64,000 bases of DNA, from NCBI GenBank assembly GCA_958299035.1, contig CATQJL010000326.1, positions 248,001 to 312,000 of the forward strand. Reading direction: 5' to 3'. Every line of letters starts with the position of its first letter. Within the stretch, counting starts at the first letter, position 1. The stretch comes from Cylicocyclus nassatus. Taxonomy: Eukaryota > Nematoda > Chromadorea > Rhabditida > Strongylidae. The notes beneath the pieces are model-generated. The model worked only from the letters and a program-made list of their open reading frames with translations. It was not told the origin of the DNA and did no database searches. The translations under genes and the position numbers were made by a program. Of this stretch, positions 51,867-63,345 are shown one piece after another.

Positions 51867-52181
51867 TTAAAGGCAGCGGACAGGCAAAATGGACCCCTGT
51901 CAGATTTTGGTAGTTTCGGGTAGTGGACCCCCCAAGTACACCGTAGCCCCAACCCCACATTCCAATTCATGCACTAAGTCCTGAAAAAAGCGCTTCAAAA
52001 CTCCACCAGCCCCGCCCACTTGCATTGAGTGGGCGTTATTGGTGGAAGTTTGAAGCGCTTTTTTGAGGACTTAGCGCATCAATTGGAAGTTGGGGTTGGG
52101 GCTACGGTGTACTTGGGGGGTCCACTACCCGAAACTACCAAAATCTGACAGGGGTCCATTTTGCCTGTCCCCTGCCTTTAA
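51867..52181. mobile_element. 315-bp long-hairpin element, TTAA/AAAGGCAG ends
   Basis: The two halves are near-perfect reverse complements for over 130 bp each (TTAAAGGCAGCGGACAGGC versus GCCTGTCCCCTGCCTTTAA). A second copy is at 63034-63345. TTAA occurs at both edges, or alternatively TA is duplicated. No ORF. Confidence 0.8.
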
Positions 52182-53639
52182 GAAGACCTCTCATTTTGAA
52201 GAGTCTCTGTGCGTATGTTTCTTCAATTTGCAAAGTCAGTAATCTAGCAGACACGCCTCGATGATTACGGCTATTAATTATTCAGGGTTTTAGGGTTTAC
52301 CGCTTACAGCCCTAAAGCTGCGTGAAACACTCTCAATTTTAGTGTGATGTTAAAAGTAAGAAATTTAAGTAGTCGAAAGTTTTGCAAACATCCAGACATA
52401 AAAGACACTTCCGAGAACAAAATGGCCATGCTCACCAGGCATTAGACCTACAACCTAAAATCGAAATGAAGTTTAAAAACGAAGTTTACCCTAAATTCTG
52501 AAAAATTTTCAAGCGATAGTCTGGGAACGCGTTGCGTTTGCGTGTCGTTTCGCGTGTTAATACCTATGAATTGGCCAAGACACGACACTAGAAACGATAT
52601 TTCGTTCACGTTGTCATCAAAGGCGCATGAAGGGCTGGACCAAGCGTAGGGTACGCCTCATATCTTTATGCGCGTGTGCGTACATCGCTACACGCCGCGC
52701 AGTCTGGTTCAGCCCTAAGATTCGTTTGGAGAAATCTATTGGAATAATTACGTGCAGCAGACGAAAACTGGAATAGTAAGTTCATCTTTTACCAAATTGC
52801 CCTTGATCGGAACCACGATGACGCTAGACGATGCTCCCGCATCGTAGCGCAATCCCGAAGCGCGGCGTAGTGTCATTTTGAGGGAATACATATGGGTTGA
52901 GATCGAGGATACATTATTTCAAACTTATTCAAGCTTTCAAGTGTACCTCCATGACATTGCATACTATTCTTGGATTTTGAAGAGAAGTTCAGTTACAATG
53001 AACTGCGATTAGAGCGGATACTTCCAACAGAATAGTTTCTTATCCACTTTTTGCAGACGAATGCACCTATTTTGTCTGCCTTTTCTGAAGTAGACGTTGT
53101 AGTCGCTTTTCAAAATTGGTTGTGATCAGTATTTCTTGTAGCTCTGCGATGGGACCCCTCACGGACTTATCTTATCCATGATCACACCGTCATCAGGAGT
53201 GGGGACCTTTTACCGTCCAATCAACAATCAAATTCTACTTACCTAATCTCATCTACATCAGAAGCAGTATGCCAAGTGATAGGAATATGATGCGAAGGAG
53301 ATGTATACTTCATGTTTGTAGTGTTCAGAATAAATAACTTGGATTTTGAATACAATGCCTCTTTATATCTGAGAGTGTGATAAAGGTCTTTGGTATCATT
53401 TCTTTTACGCATTCGAACCCAAAAAAAATATCGATATGGCCAGAACAACGAATATAACAAAATTCTTTGAAAAGGTGATTCCGCTCGGCCGATGATGGTG
53501 GACAGATCGCTCGCTTTGTGAGACCGGAGAGCATAGCAATGACACAGCAGAAACCGAACGGACCAGCAACAGTAAATGGCCACACACGGTGTTTGCGGAC
53601 CGCTCGGCCGAAATTTTGTCTGAGTGGATGGCGGACTTT
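52182..53639. other. No gene recognised
   Basis: No ORF with motifs, splice pattern or RNA-like structure can be supported. ORFs on the minus strand around 53239-53700 show no recognisable domain. Confidence 0.5.
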
Positions 53640-54775
53640 ATGCACGATAGCGCGCTTAGGCAGGCATGTGTCAATAAGGTGCGCACCATTAGCCCCACCT
53701 ATCGCTAAACGGACTAGTTTCCTGCAGTACAGCTTCAGCTTGATTAACGGTCATGTTCACTATTCTTTTGAAAGCAGCTCCTGCCAAAAAACAAAGCTTG
53801 TCCAAACTGAGAAAGAGCTTATCTATTTCAAAATCTTGTTTTTCTTTCTTGTTTTTTTTGCCACTCAATGAGCTACTGATGTGATGTGTTGATCGCAAAA
53901 TTCAAAAGTTTTGCTGATTCAACTCATGAACGACCAAGGGCCTTCGCAGATATCCAGTTTTGGTATGTTGAATTCAATGCGAGATGCCTTAAGCATGTTT
54001 GACTGAGTGACCTCACATCTTTTGGGAAGTTCATATGCAATTTTGGTGAATCACCGATCGATCTGTGTTGAAAGTAGCAGTTTTTGAAAGGAAAACTCAA
54101 AAGAAATCAATGCAGAGAAAATTTCCAAAATTATAAGTAAAGTGGGGCTTACATTTTTGAAAGAAATGTTATGGTATGTACAGGCACTTAGATCAATAAT
54201 CGCCGTCGCTTTTTTGAACTTTGGTAAAGACTGCTAAAAGTTATGACAAAATCAAATTTTGCCTTTGATTACGAGTCCAAAAAAAATTTTTTTCGATAAA
54301 GGAGAAAATCATGCGTCGAATGTTTCTGCAACAATAATAATTTCTATTCAACAACTTGATTCAGTTTCAAACTTTCCGAGAGTTTATAATGGAATTGAAC
54401 ATCTAATGTAGTAACAGATATGAAGTGAATGGAACATTTTTTCAAGCAATTTCAAAACTGATTTTTCGCAGAGTTCTAATGATGTAGTCAGTTTGGATCA
54501 ACCTGCTAGGAACAAAAAATTGAAACAGTCAAAAAAAGCTTACGAATCAATTTAAGATAAAAATGATTAATGAAAGCTAATTTTCAAATAAACAGTTTCT
54601 GCAATCTGTATAAATTCTGAGTTGCCAACACAGAAAAAGCAAGAATGAAATATTGAAGAGCCTTTTTAATGACTGCGACGCATTCCCATGAGGCGGAGCG
54701 TTCAGCGCACCGCGTACGTTACCCATTGACGTCTGGCACGTCTTGTCTTCATAAAGTCACTCACCCCCCGGAAGT
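53640..54775 (+). repeat. Dispersed repeat of about 1.1 kb, copy 1
   Basis: It shares an ordered set of segments with 57410-58540: CACGATAGCGC.CTTAGGCAGG, AATAAGGTGCGCACC.TTAG, GATCGCAAAATTCAAAAG, and GCGGAGCG.TCAGCGCACCGCG at the far end. Both copies have the same orientation. Class unknown. Confidence 0.6.
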
Positions 54776-55369
54776 ATCCATTTCTGCGAAATTGTGAAAT
54801 ACACAAACGTTACATACGCCAACGAATCTTCAGGAATTGAATCTTCTAGAAATGGATATATACACTACTAGCTGGCACTGGCATACCCGGCTCTGCCTGG
54901 CCATGTTAAAACACGATGATAAATGTCACAGTTTAAACACTATGATAAATGTCACACCTCAACCTTCGTACAATCTCCCCTATTCCCACTTTTACAATTC
55001 CTTATCCCCGTTTTGTTTTCGAAATCACATGCCCACCTTACCCCCTGTGCCAATTCTCAACCCCGTAGCTCGAACTTTGCAAAAAAAAATCGGTAAAATC
55101 AATAAAAGTAACGTACAATTTTCAAAACTAATATTGTATTTGTAATCGGCATGCTCGACTGTGCCAACTCTCAGCCCCGAACTCTGCAAAAAATCGATAA
55201 AATCGATAAAGTATCCAAAAACTAATATTGTATTCGCAATAGCAATGTTCACATACCCCCCCCCCTGGGCCAACCCACCCCGGTAGCTTGAACTTTGTAG
55301 AAAAAATCGGTAAAATTGACATTGATCGATAACGAAAAGAGCCTACGACACGGTGCCCTACCCGAAGTA
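54776..55369. other. No gene; short local repeats
   Basis: The segment AGCTCGAACTTTGCAAAAAA..ATCGGTAAAATC and close variants recur at about 55065, 55175 and 55287, together with CTAATATTGTATTYG. This suggests a small tandem-like duplication. No coding signal. Confidence 0.5.
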
Positions 55370-56104
55370 TTAGGTTGTCCCGAAAGTTCGTTCGCACCAT
55401 TTTCAAAAAATCATAACTTCTTTGCGTCATAACAATTTCGCGCAGTTTAAATTTTATTGGAAAGCGTAAATCATGTAGTTTCCAAAAGTCCGCTGTTGGC
55501 TTTCCAACGTGCTCAGGTTGCAGAGATAAAAATGAAAGACGAAAACATCCGAAATTCGGAATTTTTAAGCAAAAATTCTAAAAATCTATAAACTGCGCGA
55601 TAAAATCCAGGAAAGCCATTATCCTAATTTTTCTTATATTTGATTACTAACTGAGTTAAGTCTGGATTGATCGAGCTCTTCTTTCAAAAGTTATGATTTT
55701 TTGAAATAAAATGCCGAAAAATCAATTTCTTAGGAATTCTTGGGAAATTGATTTTCCGGCATTTTATTTCAAAAAATCATAACTTTTGAAAGAAGAGCTC
55801 AATCAGCCCAAACTTAACTCAGTTGGTAATCAAATATAAGAAAACTTAGGATGATGGCTGTTTTGGATTTTATCGCACAGTTTCTGAATTTCTAGAATTT
55901 TTGCTCAAAAATTCTGAATTTCGGATGTTCTCGTTCTTTCATTCTTATCTCTGCAACCAGAGCATGTCACAAAGTCAACAGGGGGCTATTGGAAACTACA
56001 TGCTTTGCGCTTTCTGATAAAATTTAAACTGCGCAAAATTGTTATGATGCAAAGAAGTTATGATTTTTTGAAAATGGTGCGAACGAACTTTCGGGACAAC
56101 CTAA
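55370..56104. mobile_element. Mariner-type long-hairpin element, 735 bp
   Basis: TTAGGTTGTCCCGAAAGTTC and GAACTTTCGGGACAACCTAA are inverted ends at duplicated TA (55368-55369, 56105-56106). The whole element folds into one long imperfect hairpin with its centre near 55738. End sequence and TA target fit mariner-type transposases. A diverged copy is at 61717-62430. Confidence 0.88.
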
Positions 56105-56245
56105 TATATGTGTGCCAAGCTTAGCCCAAATCGGTTCAGAAATAAACTCTATTCCGCACATACGTACACACATCATACAGACATACCGACAAATAGACAT
56201 TCGGCTATAAATATGAGAACTTCTGCAAGGCAAATGAGTGTTTAC

Positions 56246-57358
56246 CAGGGCCTGACATGGGGTGGGCAAATGTCAAGCTGGAAGTCGTTTTGGATGGGAA
56301 GCAAAGGAGCTGTAATTTTACGGCTACATGTACAACTCTCTCGACAAGTTGCTACCCACTGACATGCAAAAACACGATCTTGCCCGCGCATCATCTTCAA
56401 AAACAAGTTTTTATTGAATTGTGATCAGATGTCTCGGTTACAGCGCGCATATAACGATATGATTAAGAATTTGGAGTATGAGCGGACGTGGACTAGGAGG
56501 AGCTTAGTGCAGAGTATTGTGAAAAATATGTGATTGAAGGTTGTGGTAAGCTTTTTTCTGAAAATCTCGCACTATCACAAAATGATAAAATGGTTCGCTG
56601 CAACGCACTGAGAACAATACGGCACAAAATTTTGTTTATATCAGTGGCTTACCGAGGGGTAGGGGCGGGTGAAAGTTACTTACATGAGCTATAAAATTGT
56701 GCAAATGACTTGTTCATACTTGTAAATAATTAAAATACTTTTTAAAGTTTTTTCAAAAATTCATTTCAGCGTTATGAATAGATTTTTCGGGGGTGTGGCT
56801 CCTTTTTCTAAAATTTCAGGGTTATGAGCGCGCGAAAATTCTAGAAATCATACCAAAATAATTTTCGGAGTGCGTAACTGACGCCACGCACTTTGTCAAA
56901 AAAAATTTTGTCCCCCCCCCCCGTTCCCACGAGCCGAAATCCTGGGTACGCCACTGGTTTATATAAGCGCAGTAGGGCTAACTAACAAATTACGAAAAAT
57001 TATTAAAAACTCATCTGAATAAAGAGCTGGCTCAACTTTTTTCCAAATTAGGTAGATTGTCCACCTAGTGCCCACCAGAGGTACGCAAAACTTCCATTTC
57101 ACATAAGTTTTTCAAAGTTTTTACAAAAATGTGTTTTACACCTAATGTTAGTATATAGTAGCATTGCTCCAAAACTCCTCCTCTCCCCGCTGTTTAGGAT
57201 CCTGAATAGCAACAATACCTCCTTTTGATGAAGAAAGCGCGCTCCAATCGAACAACCTATGCAGCTGGCGGGATTAAGTGAGAGCACATAAAAATCGATA
57301 GTGGCAAAGGCGAAGCCATATTACTGGTTTCCATTTGCCACCCCCGTGCTGGGCCTTG
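56246..57358. mobile_element. hAT-like element (GGGCCCGGCAC family), diverged
   Basis: The ends CAGGGCCTGACATGGGGTGG and CCACCCCCGTGCTGGGCCTTG are degenerate family termini. The flanks GTGTTTAC and GGGTTTAC match at 7 of 8 positions. It contains a nested CAGTGG element (56642-56956). Confidence 0.75.
56642..56956 (-). mobile_element. Nested hAT-like element (CAGTGGCGTACC ends)
   Basis: The ends CAGTGGCTTACCGAGGGGTA and AATCCTGGGTACGCCACTG are inverted. A perfect 8-bp duplication GTTTATAT lies at 56634-56641 and 56957-56964. It is 315 bp without an ORF. The same family lies at 59575-59904 in the opposite orientation. Confidence 0.88.
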
Positions 57359-57409
57359 GGGTTTACCGTCCTGTAATAGTGAATTTTGGATTTTCTTGAT
57401 TTAGCTTGG

Positions 57410-58540
57410 GAGGGGTGGCGGACTTTATGGACGATAGCGCACGCTTAGGCAGGCGTGTATCAATAAGGTGCGCACCGTTAGCCCCGCCTATTGCAAGATG
57501 GACGAGATCTTTGCAGTATAGCTCTAGCACTGGTTCATGGCCATGTTCCCTTCAAGTGAAAGCAACTTATGATAGTGAGTTATAAGTTTGTTGCAAGCTG
57601 GGGTGAAGCTTGACTATTTACATAATTTTGTTTCGCTTTCTTGTTTCTTTTTTGCCAGTCATGAACAGCTAATGTGTTGATCGTGAAATTCAAAAGATTT
57701 GCTGATTTACTTATGAATGACCGAGTGACTACTGGATATCCACTTTGAAGTGTGAAATCATTCTAGAACACCTAAGGCATAATTGTCTGAGTGACCTCAC
57801 ATCTTACGACTAATTCACACGCAATTTCGATTGAGTTACAGATCAGTTTGTAATGACGGTAAGTTTTTGAAGCAAACAAAAGAATTTTGTAATCTAAAGC
57901 AGATTCAAAAAATATAAGTGCACTGTGATCTTCCTTTTCCTGAAATTTGAAAAGTTTGTGTGGTATATGTGACCGCATAATTGCAAAACGAGTGATATCT
58001 GATTGTGCGAAACATTACCAAATGTAATGATGTACACAATTTATCGAAATTAGTTCGCTTGAAACAAAATTCGCCTACAATGCTTGTTTTGAATTCTCGT
58101 CGCAATGAAATCTGGTTTTAGCTATGATTAGGGTTTCAAAACTTACTTTTCCGATGAAAAAGATAATCGTTTTGGTCATTTCAGCAACGATAATAATATT
58201 TCTCGATAAACTGACTTCTTTTTGAACTAAAATAAACAATCAATTTGGACAAACCTACTAGGAACAGATAACTGAAACACATTGAAAAGAGCTTGCGAAT
58301 AGATTTATAATGGAATAAAATCTGAAAACTGATTTTTGATTAATTTGAAATTTTGAAATCTACTGTTATCCAATTGCAACCAACTGAAGAAGCAAGAACG
58401 AAATATTGAAGAGTTTTCCAATGATTGCAACGCATTCCTAGGCTAATTAACAAGGGGGCGGAGCGATCAGCGCACCGCGTACGGTACCCAGCTGGCGGCT
58501 GGCACATGCTATCGTTCATAAAGTCATACACCCGCTGGGA
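57410..58540 (+). repeat. Dispersed repeat of about 1.1 kb, copy 2
   Basis: This is the counterpart of 53640-54775 in the same orientation, with many small differences. From about 58590 to 58960 the sequence matches the right arm of the foldback at 34972-35905 (TTTGCTTACTCTA.C, CGATGATT.TTG, AAATTCTGCA.C.AACACTG). Confidence 0.6.
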
Positions 58541-59117
58541 GCCTTCAAAACGAGCTACAATGATTTTTTTCTCGAAATCTCAACAGTTTCAGTATGAAAG
58601 AAGCCTAAGTTTGACTACGAAAGCTGATAACATCAAAAACTTTTTTTCGTTTTTGAAAAGCCCACTACAGATGCCTAAATAGCATTGCGTTGCACTTTGC
58701 TTACTCTATCCAAACATTATCAAAGCTCCTCCAAAGGCTGAATTCGATGTTTTAAAAAATAGCTGAAATCAGAATAGGTAGAAATTACGCGTTAAAGATC
58801 CCGATGATTGTTGGGAATGATTATTAAAGGACTCGGAAGAGAAACATAACTGCTTGAAAGAAAAATTCTGCACCAAACACTGATCAGAACGTGGTCTATC
58901 GTTATACTGAAGGGTCTGAGTATAAACCTGGAAAGCGGCACGAACTTTTAAACGACCTATCTTATGCATATACATCAGCGGCTTTCCTATGATTCCCGTT
59001 CGGGAAAATAGGAAAAGGGGCGAGAAAAAAAATTTTTTTTGAAGATGCATGGCGTTAGCCACACTCTCCATCCCCTAAATTTTATGAAAACGGGGGTGCA
59101 AGAGGAACGATAGCAAT

Positions 59118-61116
59118 GAGGGCCCGGCACGAGTCGGTTTCTAGGATTCTGAAAACGAAGTCTCCCCCGACTTTGGAAATTATACGAAGTCCCCTCTGAC
59201 CTACCTACTCAGGAGAAGATGAAGACAAAAAAGCTTTACTAGTGTGAAAGAAAAAACGTGAGATAAGAGTGAAAATCCATGTTGGAGCTGAATACTACGC
59301 AAGAGTTTGGCATTGGAGCGCGATATTTAACAAAGACCCATGAAGAAATTAAAGCAAAATACAAAGGAAAGGCGATGTTATAAAAATGTCTTCATGCTCA
59401 GGGATTAATTTTTGGTCGGGGAATCCGTCCATGATAGAAAAATCCAAAATATGTGAAGTGACAGAAATATATGCTCCAGACGATCTCAGATAATAAAGGA
59501 AAATGTAATACTTTACATATGTTTCAAATCTTTTTGCATAATTCTTTTGCAAACAATTTTCTATCAGTGGCGTACCCAGGATTTCGGCTCGGGGGGGGGG
59601 GGGGACAAGAATTTTTTCCCAAAGAGGTGCGTGAGTCAGCCACGCACTCAGAATTTTTCTTGGTATGCTTCCGAATTTTCGCGGCCTCAGAGCCCCAAAA
59701 TTTTTAGAAGAAGGGGGCATGGCTGAAGCACGCCCCGAAAAAAAAGCTAAAATGAACTTTTTAAATTTAAAATTATTTCAATTATTTACAAGTGCAAACA
59801 AGTCATTTGCACAATTTTTTACCCATTATAACTTTCAAAAATTTCGCGACTTATTCTCGGGGGGGGGGGGTCTCCCCCGACCCCTCCTCCTTGGTACGCC
59901 ACTGTTTTCTATGTATACAGTTCAATTTTGTAAAAAATTTTTAAAATTTTTTTTAAAATTTCAATTTTTTTGGTGTCATATGATTCTGTGTGCGCTGTAA
60001 ACGAACGATTCGTTTATTTTAGCCTTGCTTTCAAATCGCGCGCACTTTCCCCATGCACGATAGAGGGAGGCATGCAAGTGGTACCTAGACAGCCGACTGC
60101 GGCCGCAGCCAGCCGCCAGAGCTGTCGGCAAAGCCGCTGCAGATGGTACAGAAATTACGCTAGTCGTCTAAAACTCTTGCCGAGAGGTTTTGTCGCACCT
60201 CGTCGCTCTGAGGTGCGATATCAGCCTAAGGAAAGCGTGATATTCTCGATATCTATATCATTTTGAACAGCAGAAAATTCATGTTCTTTGTGAAACATAC
60301 AAATAAAGGTAAGTGGAGGAGGGTTTTTTGAAGGAAAATGATTACAAAATCAAATCACTTCAAAAATTTGAAAGAAGCAGAAGCTGAAAAATTGAGACTT
60401 CTCAAATTTAAAGATTTCTCGTTTTCACGTCGAAGAAGGGACGAGAACAACTACAGGAAAATTTCATGAATATAACGGTTAACATCACTATGTATGAAAT
60501 AATCATTTTGACCGAGCTTTCTTGCCGTTACATTTATGACATTTTCCTGTAATTATTCTTTTTCGACGTAAAAGCGAGAAAAATTCTTTAGAAATCTGAA
60601 AATTCCTAATTTTTTTTTCAACTTCTGCTTCCTTTAAGTTTTTGAAGTATTTAATTTTGTGAACATCTTCCTTCAAAAAAAAAACCCTCCTATGTTTACC
60701 TTTATTTATCTGCATGTTTCACAGAAAAAAAAATTTTTCTGCTGTTTAAAATGATATAGATATCGAGAATATCATGCTTTCCTGAGGCTGATTTCGCACC
60801 TCAGAGCGACGAGGTGCGAAAAAACCTCTCGGCAAGAGTTTTAGACCACGAGCGTAATTACTGTGCCATCTGCAGTGGCTTTGCCGACAGCTCTGGCGGC
60901 TGGCTGCGGCAGCAGTCGGCTACCTGGGTACCACTTGCTACGCACTCACGATAGAGCATGTCAATCGTGTGATAACCCTGTCCGAAAAGCTTGTGTTCGA
61001 CTAAATGGCGCTTATTCTTGATGCTTTGCCCCGACATCGTCAGAAACGATATCTTCTTTGCTTTTTGCTCCAAAAACGAAGTCTAGCCTGCTTCAAGAAG
61101 ATCCGTGCGGGCCTTG
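59118..61116. mobile_element. hAT-like element (GGGCCCGGCAC family) with long inner hairpin
   Basis: The ends GAGGGCCCGGCACGAGTCGG and AAGATCCGTGCGGGCCTTG are flanked by ATAGCAAT and ATAGCAAC (7 of 8). The terminal sequences match those of 4448-5199 in reverse. Inside, about 59990-60480 and 60520-61010 form inverted arms (for example CTCTTGCCGAGAGGTTTT and AAAACCTCTCGGCAAGAG) centred near 60500. It contains a nested CAGTGG element. No transposase. Confidence 0.8.
59575..59904 (+). mobile_element. Nested hAT-like element (CAGTGGCGTACC ends)
   Basis: The ends CAGTGGCGTACCCAGGATTT and CTCCTTGGTACGCCACTG are inverted. A perfect 8-bp duplication TTTTCTAT lies at 59567-59574 and 59905-59912. G runs lie near both ends. 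Same family as 56642-56956. Confidence 0.88.
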
Positions 61117-61716
61117 ATAGCAACTGCCAGCCGCTGCTGCCAATGCGATATTTGCCTCAAACTGTGCTGGTTTCAGACTTATAAATCTGAGTAAAGTTGG
61201 AATAAATGCTTTAGTCAAAGACTGCTCAGAGCCCAATGATAAGTGCAGTTTGGTAATGTTATTGCAAGAAGAAAAACTCGAAATAATTGAAGTTTCACCT
61301 TTAAGACCCTTTTTTGATATTTATAACTATTTTCAGATCTCATTTCCAAGCAACAGAATCTATCTCATTCTTTTGTTCAGATGATGTGTAATTAAAGGAT
61401 ATGCTCTGGTTTTGTGCGTGCTGATGGACAAAAATGATGAAAGATGCGCGATATTGACGCTCACCAGCTATCGTTCCTCTTGTTCGCTACCCCTAAAATG
61501 TGTCCCCTCTAAAAAACCTAACAAGGCTAATTTGATTCTTCTTAAAAATCCCTAAAAACAACATCAATTATTTACTAGTCTGATCACGTCATTTGCACAT
61601 TTTTATAACCCGTGTAGATAACTCCCAAAAATTTCAAGGCCTAATCTCGCCCCCCCCCCCCCACCTCCCTCCCTCCTCCCCTGTTCTCTCCCTCCTTTCG
61701 GTCCGCCACTAATATA
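61117..61716. other. No gene; degenerate CAGTGG-type fragment
   Basis: From about 61490 to 61711 the sequence (..ACTCCCAAAAATTTCAAGGC, a C run, GTCCGCCACT) resembles a decayed copy of the CAGTGGCGTACC hAT-like family. The rest shows nothing recognisable. Confidence 0.45.
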
Positions 61717-62430
61717 TTAGGTTAAACCGAAAGCTGCGTAGCACTAAATTCAAAAAGTCGTAGCTTCCTTCTGTCCCTATAGTCTTGAATAGAAAGCATA
61801 CCTTTAGGAAATGTAGCTCATGTACTTTCTAATAACACCCTAGCTGCTCTCTTCTATGCTCTGACCGCAGAGATAAAAATGGGAAAAGAAACAACTTCAG
61901 GTTTGGAATTTTGAGGCAATCCCCTTAAAAATTCCAAATTTGTGCCATAAAATCCAAAACAGCCAGTATCCTTGATTTTTGACCCCCTCTTTCTAGCTGA
62001 GTAGATTTCGCGCTAATCGAGCTGTTCTTTGAAAAGCTGATTTTTGAGGAAAAACTTTAAAAATTCAATTTTCTTAAGAAACTGATTTTTTGGCAATTTT
62101 TCTCGAAAATCATAACTTTTTCAAGAAGAGCTCGAATAGCGCGAATTTCGCAGCTAGAAAGAAAGGATCAAAAAAACCAAGGTTACGGGCTGTTCTGGAT
62201 TTTACGGCATGGTTTTGGAATTTCTAATGGGCTCGCCTAATTCCGAAATTGAAGCAACTTTGTTTTACCAATTTTATCTCTGCGGCAGAGCATAAAAGAT
62301 ATTAGGTAAAATGCCCCTAGAGAGTACGTATTTGCTCTTTTCAATAAAATTTTAGTCATGCAAAAAATCATGATAGGAGGAAGTTACGATCTTTTGAAAA
62401 TGGTGCGAATGAACTTTTGGTTCAACCTAT
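61717..62430. mobile_element. Mariner-type long-hairpin element, diverged copy
   Basis: TTAGGTTAAACCGAAAGCTG and GAACTTTTGGTTCAACCTA are inverted ends. The element folds as one long hairpin and is related to 55370-56104 (GAAAATGGTGCGAATGAAC arm). It is older, with more mismatches. Confidence 0.75.
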
Positions 62431-62432
62431 CA

Positions 62433-63036
62433 TACAGGGTGTCCCAAAAGCAAGTACATACATTTCAATCGGTAATAACTCTCGTAACAGAATCTTTCGT
62501 TTAACCTCGAGCACCTTTCAGTAAAGCAGATTTTTTATCCGACTCTCTTCAGTACTGTAGATTACAGTAGGAACTTTGAAGAGCTTTTTAAGCCATTAGT
62601 GGCTACATTTTGCCCCAGAATGAATATCCAACACGCTGAAAACTTTATCATGCTAAACTGAGCTTCTGATTATGAATTTGAACTTCGCACTTTACCGTTA
62701 AACTTTTTTCGTTCAATTTATGCCAAATAAAGCGCAACAACGTTTATTCAGTGTTTTTCAAAATGTGACAAAACACTCAAAACGCATAAAAAACTGATAA
62801 GAAGTTGTTCAGTGGAATCTAAAAATTTTTGAAAGTCTTTTCTTCAAAAGGCCTTCTCACAATGGCGCTGTACGCTCAATGTTCCCATCATAATCCTATG
62901 GTAATGAAGAGTGATCTGTGATTTTCGCTTCACACTGCAAGTCTAGGTTGAAGTCTGCCCTACTGAATGGTATTAGAGCTAAACAGAATACTTCGTAGAA
63001 AGAGAGTTATTAACGAGTAAAAAGTGTGTACTTAAA
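62433..63036. mobile_element. Mariner-type miniature element, right end missing
   Basis: It begins TACAGGGTGTCCCAAAAGCA directly next to the preceding element and contains GTAGATTACAGTAGGAACTT and its inverted partner. The right terminus is replaced by the hairpin element starting at 63034, after GTGTGTACTT. Confidence 0.65.
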
Positions 63037-63345
63037 GACAGTGGATCAGCAAAATGGATTCTGTCGGATCTTGGTAGTATTAGGTAGTAGAGCCCCCGAA
63101 TACGCCGTAGCCCCAATCCCACCCTCCATTTCATGCTCTAAGTCCTATAATGGGGATACAAAACTCCACCAGCCCCGCCCAATTCCACTAAGTGGGCGTC
63201 ATTAGTGGAGATTTGAAGCTCTTTTTCAGGACTTAGCGCATGAATTGGAAGGTGGAATTGGGGCTACGGTGTATTCGGGGGTCTACTACTTACCTACACT
63301 ACCAAAATCTGACAAGGGTCCATTCTGCTGATGCACTGCCTTTAA
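63034..63345. mobile_element. 312-bp long-hairpin element, second copy
   Basis: TTAAAGACAGTGGATCAGCA and TGCTGATGCACTGCCTTTAA are the ends. The interior matches 51867-52181 (GGGGCTACGGTGTA.TCGGGG). More mismatches between its arms suggest an older copy. Confidence 0.75.
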
